A program made the translations under genes and the position numbers. Below are positions 7,209 through 14,395 of a DNA stretch of 37,926 nt, one piece after another (positions within the stretch are counted from its first letter, which is position 1; each line of letters opens with the position of its first letter). The DNA comes from an uncultured Muribaculaceae bacterium (GTDB lineage: Bacteria > Bacteroidota > Bacteroidia > Bacteroidales > Muribaculaceae): contig CAJUAT010000023.1 in NCBI GenBank assembly GCA_910584525.1, positions 1 through 37,926 on the forward strand, written 5' to 3'. The notes under the pieces are model-generated. The model saw only the letters and a program-made list of their open reading frames with translations, did not search any database and was not told the DNA's origin.

Positions 7209-8183
7209 TCAATTGCTCTGGAGGAGGGGAAGGTATTGGCCATATCCTTCTGATTCCATTTCCGACTTGGGGATGAAGCGGAGCGAGGAGCTGTTGATGC
7301 AATAGCGCAATCCTCCCGAGGATTCCGGCCCGTCGGTGAATACATGGCCGAGGTGGGCATTCCCGGTTGCGCTGCGTACCTCCACGCGTCTCATGCCATG
7401 TGAATTGTCGGGATGCTCGGTCACGACATCAGGCGATATCGGCTTGCTGAAGGCTGGCCAGCCGCAGCCTGAGTCGAACTTGTCGGCGGATACGAACAGC
7501 GGCTCGCCCGTGGTGACATCCACGTATATTCCCTCGCGAAACTCTCGGTCATATTCGTTCGTATACGGCCGTTCCGTAGCGCCAAGCTGTGTCACGGCAT
7601 ACTGCTCGGGAGTCAGACTACGGCGCAGTTCCTCGTCAGACGGCCGTTGATACTTGCCTTTTTGTTGCGCATGAGAATCTCTGGCTTGTGCCGCCATGCG
7701 CATAAGCTCCCGACTTATGTGGCAGTAGCCGCCGGGATTCTTCTCCAGATACGCTTGATGATAATCTTCGGCAGGGTAGAAGTTGGCAAGAGGCTTTACC
7801 TCCACCACAACAGGACGGGTATATTTCTTCTGTTCGAGGGCCACGGCGCGGTCAATCACGGTGCGGTCGGCGGTGTCGGTATAATATATGCCGGTGCGGT
7901 ATTGTGTGCCGGCATCGTTACCCTGACGGTTCAGAGAAGTGGGGTCGATGGTCTTGAAATAGAGGTCAATCAGAAAGGGCAGCGACACGGAGTCGGCATC
8001 ATACGTCACCCTTACTGTCTCCGCAGCGCCGGTGGCGCCGCCGCACACTTCCCTATATGAAGGCGAAGGCACTGAGCTGTTGGCATAACCGGCCTCGGTT
8101 TCCTTCACTCCGGGCACAAGCGAGAAGAAATGCTCCGTGCCCCAGAAGCATCCCCCGGCAAAATATATTTCGTGCATATCCAT
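7209..8183 (-). CDS. msrAB: Bifunctional methionine sulfoxide reductase MsrA-MsrB
   Basis: The 324-residue fusion repairs both S- and R-epimers of methionine sulfoxide. The MsrA half (about 1-160) has the catalytic GCFWG at residues 11-15, GYANSS and GTQYRTGIYY. The MsrB half (about 180-320) has LTPEQYAVTQ, GCGWPAF, HLGHVFTDGP and the catalytic cysteine in RYCINSSSLRF. The two CxxC zinc pairs of many MsrB enzymes are absent, giving the zinc-free type. No signal peptide is visible, so it is probably cytoplasmic. The start is MDMHEIYF; a start at the second Met is equally possible. It is convergent with DUF488. Confidence 0.95.
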   Translation of the reverse strand: MDMHEIYFAGGCFWGTEHFFSLVPGVKETEAGYANSSVPSPSYREVCGGATGAAETVRVTYDADSVSLPFLIDLYFKTIDPTSLNRQGNDAGTQYRTGIYYTDTADRTVIDRAVALEQKKYTRPVVVEVKPLANFYPAEDYHQAYLEKNPGGYCHISRELMRMAAQARDSHAQQKGKYQRPSDEELRRSLTPEQYAVTQLGATERPYTNEYDREFREGIYVDVTTGEPLFVSADKFDSGCGWPAFSKPISPDVVTEHPDNSHGMRRVEVRSATGNAHLGHVFTDGPESSGGLRYCINSSSLRFIPKSEMESEGYGQYLPLLQSN

Positions 8184-8195
8184 ATCAGCATTTTA

Positions 8196-8382
8196 TTAAG
8201 TAAGTCGTGGAAATTATTTTGTATTATCGGGGAGCATTATTTCAGCCGATTTTTCCTCGAAGATGAAGGAGTGTAGCGAGATACACGACTGAAGATGAGA
8301 GGGAAAAGCGGCGAAATAATGCCGCCGATAATGCAAAGCTTCAAATCCATAATAATGCGTAATAATTTTCATGACTTACCTA
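8196..8382. repeat. Palindromic element 1 (about 185 bp)
   Basis: Nearly the whole gap downstream of the msrAB start folds on itself. The outer arms are GTAAGTCGTGGAAATTATT on the left (from 8200) and AATAATTTTCATGACTTAC on the right (8361-8379). The inner arms 8232-8258 and 8299-8322 pair (GCATTATTTC with GAAATAATGC; TTTTTCCTC with GAGGGAAAA). The apex is GTGTA (8271-8275) with TACAC (8282-8286) around a CGAG loop. A second copy with the same outer arms and core lies at 19592-19776. It resembles a MITE-like or structured repeat; the function is unknown. Confidence 0.7.
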
Positions 8383-8456
8383 TCAGCGTCGCCCGCAGCA
8401 TAATGCCTTGCGCAGCCGCCGAGCAACATACATATCGCTATGACAATAACCCTCAT
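8376..8456 (-). CDS. Possible tiny lipoprotein
   Basis: Twenty-six codons encode a short hydrophobic signal with a lipobox-like LLGGC followed by ARHYAAGDADR. Small entericidin-like lipoproteins have this form. It overlaps the end of palindromic element 1 and has no clear promoter, so it may be chance. Confidence 0.2.
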   Translation of the reverse strand: MRVIVIAICMLLGGCARHYAAGDADR

Positions 8457-8537
8457 CATTCTCTTCAACGCCGCGAACGCCGCGAATGTTTCTCCGCCAC
8501 GATAAGAAGCATGAGTATCGTATTCGGGATTTTTTGC

Positions 8538-8545
8538 TAATTTTG
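8538..8545 (+). promoter_or_regulatory. -7 box upstream of the calcium ATPase
   Basis: TAATTTTG, preceded by a T-rich stretch, lies about 85 nt before the ATPase start. A 21-residue ORF (ATG 8556 to TAA 8621; MNIEVGIFFMITGKNHTYIR) fits between it and the ATPase and could be a leader peptide or chance. Confidence 0.45.
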
Positions 8546-8630
8546 CAAAAAAACAATGAACATTGAAGTCGGAATCTTCTTTATGATAACAGGTAAGAAT
8601 CACACATACATAAGGCAGTAAAACCACTAT

Positions 8631-11282
8631 ATGTCACAAAAAAATCATTACAATGGCTTGACCGATGCGGAAGTGTCGGAGAGCCGCCGTAAAAATGGCG
8701 TCAATATTCTGACGCCTCCCGAGAAGGATCCGCTATGGAAGCGGTTCCTCGAAAAATTCGGCGACCCGCTGATCATCATCCTTATGATTGCGGGTGCGTT
8801 GTCAATCGGCATCTCATGCTATGAGTTCTGGGGTCTGGGCCAGGGCGCAGGAGTATTCTTCGAGCCTATCGGAATATTTATCGCCATTCTCCTTGCCACA
8901 GGACTGGCTTTCATCTTCGAGCTGAAGGCTGATAAGGAATTTGCCTTGCTCAATCAGGTGAACGACGATGAGCCGGTGCAGGTGATCCGCAACGGCAACG
9001 CCATGCAGATTCCCAAGAAGGATGTAGTGGTAGGAGATATCGTGATTCTCAACACCGGAGAGGAAGTCCCGGCCGACGGCGAGCTGTTGGAGGCCGTCAT
9101 GCTCAATATCGACGAATCTACCCTTACCGGCGAACCGATATGCCATAAGACAACCGACCCGGCTGAATTTGACAAGGATGCCACCTTCCCGAGCAATCAT
9201 GCCATGCGCGGCACAAAGATTATGGAGGGTCATGGCGTGATGCGCGTGCTGGCCGTCGGCGACAAGACCGAGAACGGAAAGGTGTTCGAGGCTGCTCAGA
9301 TTGACGACAGTGTCAAGACGCCCCTTAACGAGCAACTCGACGGCCTCGGCGACCTCATCACTAAGATTTCTTACGGTTTTGCCGCTGCCATAATCATCGG
9401 ACGCATCGTGATGTACTTCATCAACGTGCCTGAATTTGAGTGGGTATCGTTCCTTGCCTACTTCCTCCAGACCCTGATGGTGGCCGTCACCCTCGTGGTT
9501 GTCGCCGTACCCGAAGGTCTCCCTATGGCGGTGACTCTTTCGCTTGCCTACTCCATGCGTCGTATGCTCAAGACCAACAACCTCGTACGCAAGATGCACG
9601 CCTGCGAGACAATGGGCGCAACCACCGTAATATGTACCGACAAGACCGGTACGCTGACCCAGAACCAGATGCAGGTGGCCCAGACCAACTTCTATGGCAA
9701 TCCTTCCGACGATGTGCTGGTAGAAGGCATAGCCGTAAACTCAACAGCTCAGCTCGATTTGTCCGGCGACAAGGCTCAGGTGCTCGGCAATCCTACCGAA
9801 GGGGCTCTGCTCCTCTGGCTGCGGAAACGCGGCATCAATTATCTTGATGTCAAGGAGAAGGCGCAACGTATCGAGGAACTTCCTTTCTCTACGGAGCGCA
9901 AGTATATGGCAACTGTCGTCAGGTCGGCTACCGGAAAGAGTATTCTCTATGTGAAGGGTGCTCCCGAGATCATCTTCGGCATGTGTAAGAATACGGCCGG
10001 TGTGACGAAGCAGGAGATTGACGCCCAGCTCCTCGAATATCAGAACCAGGCCATGCGTACCCTCGGTTTCGCATACCAGGTGCTCAACGCCGGCGACAAG
10101 ACCATCGAGAACAGCAAAGTCGTTGCCGATAATCTGACATTCCTCGGAATCGTAGCTATTTCCGATCCCGTCCGTTCAGACGTTCCATTTGCCGTAAAGG
10201 AAGTGATTGACGCCGGAATCAAGGTCAAGATCGTGACCGGCGACACTCCCGGAACCGCCAAGGAAATAGGTCGTCAGATCGGCCTTTGGAACGATGCTGC
10301 CGATGGCGACCGCAACATCATAACCGGCACGGAGTTTGCCGAGCTTTCCGACGAGCAGCTCAAGGAGCGCGTCGGCGACCTGAAGATTATCGCCCGTGCC
10401 CGCCCGATGGACAAGAAACGTCTCGTGGAGGCTCTTCAGGCCAACAACGAGGTGGTGGCCGTGACAGGCGACGGCACAAACGATGCCCCGGCTCTCAAGA
10501 CAGCTCACGTAGGTCTCTCCATGGGTGACGGCACTTCCGTGGCCAAGGAAGCCTCCGACATTACCATCATCGACAATTCGTTCTCTTCCATAGGTCGCGC
10601 TGTGATGTGGGGCCGCTCGCTTTTCCAGAACATCCAGCGTTTCATCCTCTTCCAGATGACGGTGAACGTGGCTGCCTGCTTCATTGTCCTTTTCGGTGCA
10701 TTCATGGGGATGCAGTCGCCTCTGACCGTAACTCAGATGCTTTGGGTGAATCTGATTATGGATACCTTCGCCGCCATGGCACTGGCATCGCTGCCCCCGT
10801 CGCAGTCGGTAATGAAAGAGAAACCCCGCTCACGTGAGGCATTCATCATCAACCGCCCGATGTGGAAGTCAATCATCGGAACAGGAGGCATATTCTTCCT
10901 CCTGCTGCTCGGTCTCCTCTACTACTTCGAGCATACCGATATAGACTGTCTTACGGAGGTAGGCAAGGTTGCCATGGGAGCCAACACCGGACTCAGCGGC
11001 TATGAGCTTTCGCTCTTCTTCACGATTTTCGTGTTCCTGCAGTTCTGGAACATGTTCAACGCCCGCGCATTCGAGACCGGACGCTCGGCATTCCACTTCA
11101 AAGGCTGCGGCGGTTTCGGCCTGATCGCCCTTGTGATTATGCTCGGCCAGGTGCTGATAGTAAGCGTAGGCGGCGACTTCTTCAACGTAGAACCCCTCAA
11201 ATTCATCGACTGGGTGATCATCATCTGCGGCACCTCCCTCGTCCTCTGGATAGGCGAACTTATCCGCCTCTTCAAGAAATAA
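8631..11282 (+). CDS. Calcium-translocating P-type ATPase (P2B/PMCA-like)
   Basis: The 883-residue pump would export Ca2+ from the cytoplasm using ATP. The N-terminal cation-ATPase domain is followed by two membrane helices, the actuator loop with STLTGEP, helices M3-M4 with VVAVPEGLPMAVTLSLA (the PEGL calcium motif), the phosphorylation site DKTGTLT (Asp337), the nucleotide-binding region KGAPEI, the hinge TGDGTNDAPAL and four C-terminal helices with NLIMDTFAAMALAS. No regulatory C-terminal tail is seen. It is full length, monocistronic, and ends at a strong terminator. A CaCA antiporter lies 2 kb downstream. Confidence 0.93.
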   Translation: MSQKNHYNGLTDAEVSESRRKNGVNILTPPEKDPLWKRFLEKFGDPLIIILMIAGALSIGISCYEFWGLGQGAGVFFEPIGIFIAILLATGLAFIFELKADKEFALLNQVNDDEPVQVIRNGNAMQIPKKDVVVGDIVILNTGEEVPADGELLEAVMLNIDESTLTGEPICHKTTDPAEFDKDATFPSNHAMRGTKIMEGHGVMRVLAVGDKTENGKVFEAAQIDDSVKTPLNEQLDGLGDLITKISYGFAAAIIIGRIVMYFINVPEFEWVSFLAYFLQTLMVAVTLVVVAVPEGLPMAVTLSLAYSMRRMLKTNNLVRKMHACETMGATTVICTDKTGTLTQNQMQVAQTNFYGNPSDDVLVEGIAVNSTAQLDLSGDKAQVLGNPTEGALLLWLRKRGINYLDVKEKAQRIEELPFSTERKYMATVVRSATGKSILYVKGAPEIIFGMCKNTAGVTKQEIDAQLLEYQNQAMRTLGFAYQVLNAGDKTIENSKVVADNLTFLGIVAISDPVRSDVPFAVKEVIDAGIKVKIVTGDTPGTAKEIGRQIGLWNDAADGDRNIITGTEFAELSDEQLKERVGDLKIIARARPMDKKRLVEALQANNEVVAVTGDGTNDAPALKTAHVGLSMGDGTSVAKEASDITIIDNSFSSIGRAVMWGRSLFQNIQRFILFQMTVNVAACFIVLFGAFMGMQSPLTVTQMLWVNLIMDTFAAMALASLPPSQSVMKEKPRSREAFIINRPMWKSIIGTGGIFFLLLLGLLYYFEHTDIDCLTEVGKVAMGANTGLSGYELSLFFTIFVFLQFWNMFNARAFETGRSAFHFKGCGGFGLIALVIMLGQVLIVSVGGDFFNVEPLKFIDWVIIICGTSLVLWIGELIRLFKK

Positions 11283-11290
11283 ATCCACAT

Positions 11291-11352
11291 AGCCCATAGT
11301 TGAGTATTTGTCTCAGACAAATATTCCGCTATGGGCTTCTTATTTTTTGTCG
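11291..11352 (+). terminator. Intrinsic terminator after the calcium ATPase
   Basis: AGCCCATAG pairs with CTATGGGCT (11329-11337), with an inner GTATTTGTCT/AGACAAATAT stem, followed by TCTTATTTTTTG. It lies 8 bp past the ATPase stop. Confidence 0.85.
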
Positions 11353-11367
11353 TAAACGCGAAAAACT

Positions 11368-11409
11368 CTCGTGGCAGCCCGTAGCATCATTATATGCGGG
11401 CTGCCGCGA
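11368..11409. promoter_or_regulatory. GC-rich hairpin upstream of the Schlafen-like gene
   Basis: GGCAGCCCG (11373-11381) and CGGGCTGCC (11397-11405) form a perfect stem that can extend by a few more pairs; no U tract follows. It lies upstream of the promoter at 11449-11480 and may be a DNA-level operator or a remnant. Confidence 0.4.
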
Positions 11410-11448
11410 CAATATTTCAAGCACCATAAGCGCTCATGCCATTTATTA

Positions 11449-11480
11449 TTTGGTCTTCTGGGGGAGATTCGCTAATTTTG
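11449..11480 (+). promoter_or_regulatory. Promoter of the Schlafen/AlbA_2 gene
   Basis: TTTG (11449-11452), a 20-nt spacer and TAATTTTG (11473-11480) match the Bacteroidetes consensus fully. The ATG at 11542 is about 60 nt downstream. Confidence 0.75.
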
Positions 11481-11541
11481 CTTAATATGCAATAGTAGTT
11501 ATGTATGTGTGATAAGTAAACCAGGAAAAGCTCAGGACGCA

Positions 11542-13275
11542 ATGACTATAACACCCAATGACATATATAAGCTGATACTGCAAGGAGAGAGCGCTTCAAT
11601 CGAGATTAAGAAGTGTTCAGAAAACGTGCCTCGTTCGGTATGGGAAACGTATTCCGCGTTTGCCAATACGCGTGGTGGAGTAATTCTTCTTGGTATTACC
11701 GAACATAAGGGGCGCCCTCTTGAATCGCGATATGAGATTACGGGAGTCTCTGACCTCGATAAAATCGAGACCGACTTCTTCAATATCCTTAATAACCGTC
11801 AGAAAGTAAGCCGTAATATTTTATTTGACAGCGATTTCAGGCCTGTTGAAGTCGAAGGGAAGACAGTAATTTATATATCGGTCCCGGAAGCAGACTATCA
11901 TAAGAAACCAATCTACATCAACGATGATATTGTTGATGGCTCCTATAAACGTAGTCACGAGGGCGACCGTCGGCTCAATCGAGAGGAATTGGCTATGATG
12001 CTACGTGACAGTACCGATGATATAGACAGTCAGATTTTGGAGCATTATGGGATGGATGATATTGACGGTGAAACGTTGCGTGGATATCGTCAGGTATTCG
12101 ATACCGCGAATCCCGGACATGCTTACAAGAATCTTGACAACAAGGAATTCCTTTACAGGATGGGCGGCTACGACTATGACCGACATAAGGAAACGGAAGG
12201 ACTGACTATTGCCGGACTGATGATGTTCGGAAAAGGAACGCCTATCGAGAAGCGATTTCCTTTGTTCAGAATGGACTATCTCGACTTAACCGGTGTAAAG
12301 CCGGGTGGAGATCTGAAATGGAACGACAGGCTCACATACGATGGCCGCTGGGAAAACAATCTCTACAATTTTGTAACAATGACCATGCGAAAACTCCTAT
12401 TCACACTACCTTCCGAAGGACGAATAGTAGGGGAAGCACGTCGTGACGGAGGTCCATTATATGACGGTATTCGTGAAGCGATTATCAATTCCGTGACTTA
12501 CTCTGATTTTCAGACTGAAGGCGTACTGCGAATTGACCGCCGAGACAATGAAATAATCCTGCGAAACCCAGGTTTGCTAAGGATTTCTGCTAAACGTATT
12601 TATAACGGTGACTTTACCCATGCCAGAAACCGAAATATCCAGAAGATGTTCCGTATGATTGGCTACGGAGACAACATCGGTTCCGGATTTCAGAAAATAC
12701 TTACAGCCTGGAATACTCTCGGATTCCTCCGTCCCGAACTCAAAGAACTCGAGGATGTCAAGGAGGTATGGCTTTCGCTTCCGCTTTTTGGAACAAATAA
12801 TCTTGTTGGAACAAGTAATAAGGAAGAAGGAACAAGTAATAAGGAAGAAGGAACAAGTAAAAATGATTCAACTGTAAAGCTCGATTCTGAGAATGGAAGC
12901 GGCATCGAAGGGCAAGCAAATGAGGATTTGGGGCAAGAAAAAGGGCAAGTAAATCACTGTGAGGGGCAAGAAAATGAGGATTGGAGGCAAGAAAAAGGAC
13001 GAGAAAACCTCTGTGAGGGGCAAGAAAATAAAGGTTTGGAGCAAGTAAAGAAACAAGTAAAGGAACAAGTAAATTTATCAGAGAAACAAAAGGAGGTATT
13101 GATTTATTTTCTTGACCATCCGTCAGCAAGCTTAAAAACTTGTACGGAAGCGACTGGCGCGTCTGCCAAATCAATTCGATACACTTTCAAAAAGGTAAGA
13201 GACTGGCTGGAAATTCGTCATGAAGGGCCTGATAAAACCGGAAGTTGGTCATTTAAACTAATTGAAAAGGAATAA
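11542..13275 (+). CDS. Schlafen AlbA_2 / HATPase-like DNA-binding regulator
   Basis: The protein (577 residues from ATG 11542; an in-frame GTG at 11509 is less likely) starts with an AlbA_2 domain: SASIEIKKC, AFANTRGGVILLGI, then YKRSHEGDRRL. The middle holds a GHKL-type ATPase-like region (GPLYDGIREAIINSVTYSDF, NIQKMFRMIGYGDNIGSGFQ). A hydrophilic repeat linker follows (about 425-510), and then a C-terminal winged helix (SEKQKEVLIYFLDHP...). Such proteins are probable transcription regulators; some occur in defence loci. The gene is AT-richer than its neighbours and separates two calcium transporters, which suggests insertion. Confidence 0.85.
   Translation: MTITPNDIYKLILQGESASIEIKKCSENVPRSVWETYSAFANTRGGVILLGITEHKGRPLESRYEITGVSDLDKIETDFFNILNNRQKVSRNILFDSDFRPVEVEGKTVIYISVPEADYHKKPIYINDDIVDGSYKRSHEGDRRLNREELAMMLRDSTDDIDSQILEHYGMDDIDGETLRGYRQVFDTANPGHAYKNLDNKEFLYRMGGYDYDRHKETEGLTIAGLMMFGKGTPIEKRFPLFRMDYLDLTGVKPGGDLKWNDRLTYDGRWENNLYNFVTMTMRKLLFTLPSEGRIVGEARRDGGPLYDGIREAIINSVTYSDFQTEGVLRIDRRDNEIILRNPGLLRISAKRIYNGDFTHARNRNIQKMFRMIGYGDNIGSGFQKILTAWNTLGFLRPELKELEDVKEVWLSLPLFGTNNLVGTSNKEEGTSNKEEGTSKNDSTVKLDSENGSGIEGQANEDLGQEKGQVNHCEGQENEDWRQEKGRENLCEGQENKGLEQVKKQVKEQVNLSEKQKEVLIYFLDHPSASLKTCTEATGASAKSIRYTFKKVRDWLEIRHEGPDKTGSWSFKLIEKE
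12808..12861 (+). repeat. 21-bp coding tandem repeat
   Basis: Two exact 21-bp units (12808-12828, 12829-12849), each encoding GTSNKEE, and a partial third lie in the linker of the Schlafen-like gene. The unit length is a multiple of three, so gain or loss keeps the frame. Confidence 0.85.
12910..13077 (+). repeat. 54-bp coding tandem repeat
   Basis: Units start at 12910, 12964 and 13018 (the last diverged). They encode 18-residue blocks: GQANEDLGQEKGQVNHCE, GQENEDWRQEKGRENLCE and a third beginning GQENKGLEQVKKQ. The block is rich in Gln, Glu and Lys and links the ATPase-like domain to the winged helix. Confidence 0.85.
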
Positions 13276-13288
13276 TTGGAAGTAGAGT

Positions 13289-13317
13289 TTTAAGGAACGC
13301 GCTCTAAAGCATTAGAG
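13289..13317 (-). repeat. Dispersed motif, copy C, with an adjacent small hairpin
   Basis: TTTAAGGAACGCGCTCTA (13289-13306) is the reverse complement of the core at 5568 and 20007. CTCTAA (13302-13307) also pairs with TTAGAG (13312-13317). It lies 14 bp after the Schlafen-like stop, so a terminator role is possible. The rest of the 140-bp gap is empty. Confidence 0.55.
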
Positions 13318-13414
13318 AATTAAAGGGAGGAGAGTGCCGGCTGGGAATGGTAGCGTCTCTTTCCGAACTTATAGGGTGGCGTGGCTGTTGTCTTAGTAGA
13401 TAATACAAGCCGGT

Positions 13415-14395
13415 ATGGCACACGATATCCTATTGTTTCTGGCGGGACTCGCTCTCATCATTGCCGGTGGCAATTATGTCACGACGGGAGCTTCCACTAT
13501 AGCGAGACACTTCCGTCTGTCTCCTCTGCTGATAGGGGTCACGGTTGTGGCCTTCGGCTCGTCGGTGCCCGACTTAGTGGTCTGTCTCAGTTCCACCGTC
13601 AAGGGACATTCAGAGTTGGCCCTGTGTGATGTGGTGGGTTCCAATATCATCGACATACTTCTGGCCACGGGGCTTGTGTGTCTGATACGTCCCGTGAGCT
13701 TTGGCGGCGTCTCGCGGTATTTCGACCTCCCGATGCTCGCGCTTTCCTGTCTCGCCATTTTCTTCTGTGGCGACGATATCCTCATAGACCATGCCGCCGG
13801 CAATACCGTAGACCGTTCCGACGGTCTTATGCTCCTCTCCATCTTCGTGATATATATGGCGATGAACGTCTACCTCAACCGCGCACCCGCTAAGCCGGGA
13901 AGCAGTGAGCCCGCGGCACGCTCAGACGCCGCTCCCGCCGGCAATATATGGGTGGCCGTCCTGCAGCTGGTGGCAAGTCTCGCCGTGCTCATAGTAGCCG
14001 GCAACTGGTTTGTCGACGGTGCCTCCGGAATAGCGGAAAAGGCAGGCCTCTCCGAAGGCCTTGTGGGCCTTACGATAGTGAGCCTCGGCTCCGCCGCACC
14101 CGACATCGCCACCTCCGTGATTGCCGCTATCCGCAAGGAGACAGGCATCGCCATTGGCAACCTGCTGGGCGCCTGCATATTCAACGTCTTCTTCATCATG
14201 GGTGTCTGCTCACTGGTAAAGCCGCTCAATGTCTCCACCATCTCCACGCTTGACTTCGGCGTGTTGGTAGCCGGCGGGGTCCTGGTATGGCTCATCTGCG
14301 CCATCAGAGGCAAGCTGGGCCGTGTGGTCGGCTCCACCCTCATAGCCTTGTACACCGCATATCTCGTCAAGCTTATCCTCGACTTCATTCACTGA
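13415..14395 (+). CDS. Calcium/sodium antiporter of the CaCA family (YrbG-like)
   Basis: The 326-residue membrane protein has ten predicted helices in two inverted halves and would exchange Ca2+ for Na+ or H+. The two alpha repeats are VVAFGSSVPDLVVCLSS...VVGSNIIDILL (about residues 45-90) and LGSAAPDIATSVIAAI...LLGACIFNVFFIMG (about 225-265). In most bacterial members the ion-binding residue after Pro is Glu (GTSxPE); here both are Asp, and the first half ends SNIID, as in K+-dependent exchangers. The start ATG 13415 (MAHDILLFLAG) has no visible SD. The stop overlaps the convergent helicase stop by 11 bp. Confidence 0.9.
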   Translation: MAHDILLFLAGLALIIAGGNYVTTGASTIARHFRLSPLLIGVTVVAFGSSVPDLVVCLSSTVKGHSELALCDVVGSNIIDILLATGLVCLIRPVSFGGVSRYFDLPMLALSCLAIFFCGDDILIDHAAGNTVDRSDGLMLLSIFVIYMAMNVYLNRAPAKPGSSEPAARSDAAPAGNIWVAVLQLVASLAVLIVAGNWFVDGASGIAEKAGLSEGLVGLTIVSLGSAAPDIATSVIAAIRKETGIAIGNLLGACIFNVFFIMGVCSLVKPLNVSTISTLDFGVLVAGGVLVWLICAIRGKLGRVVGSTLIALYTAYLVKLILDFIH

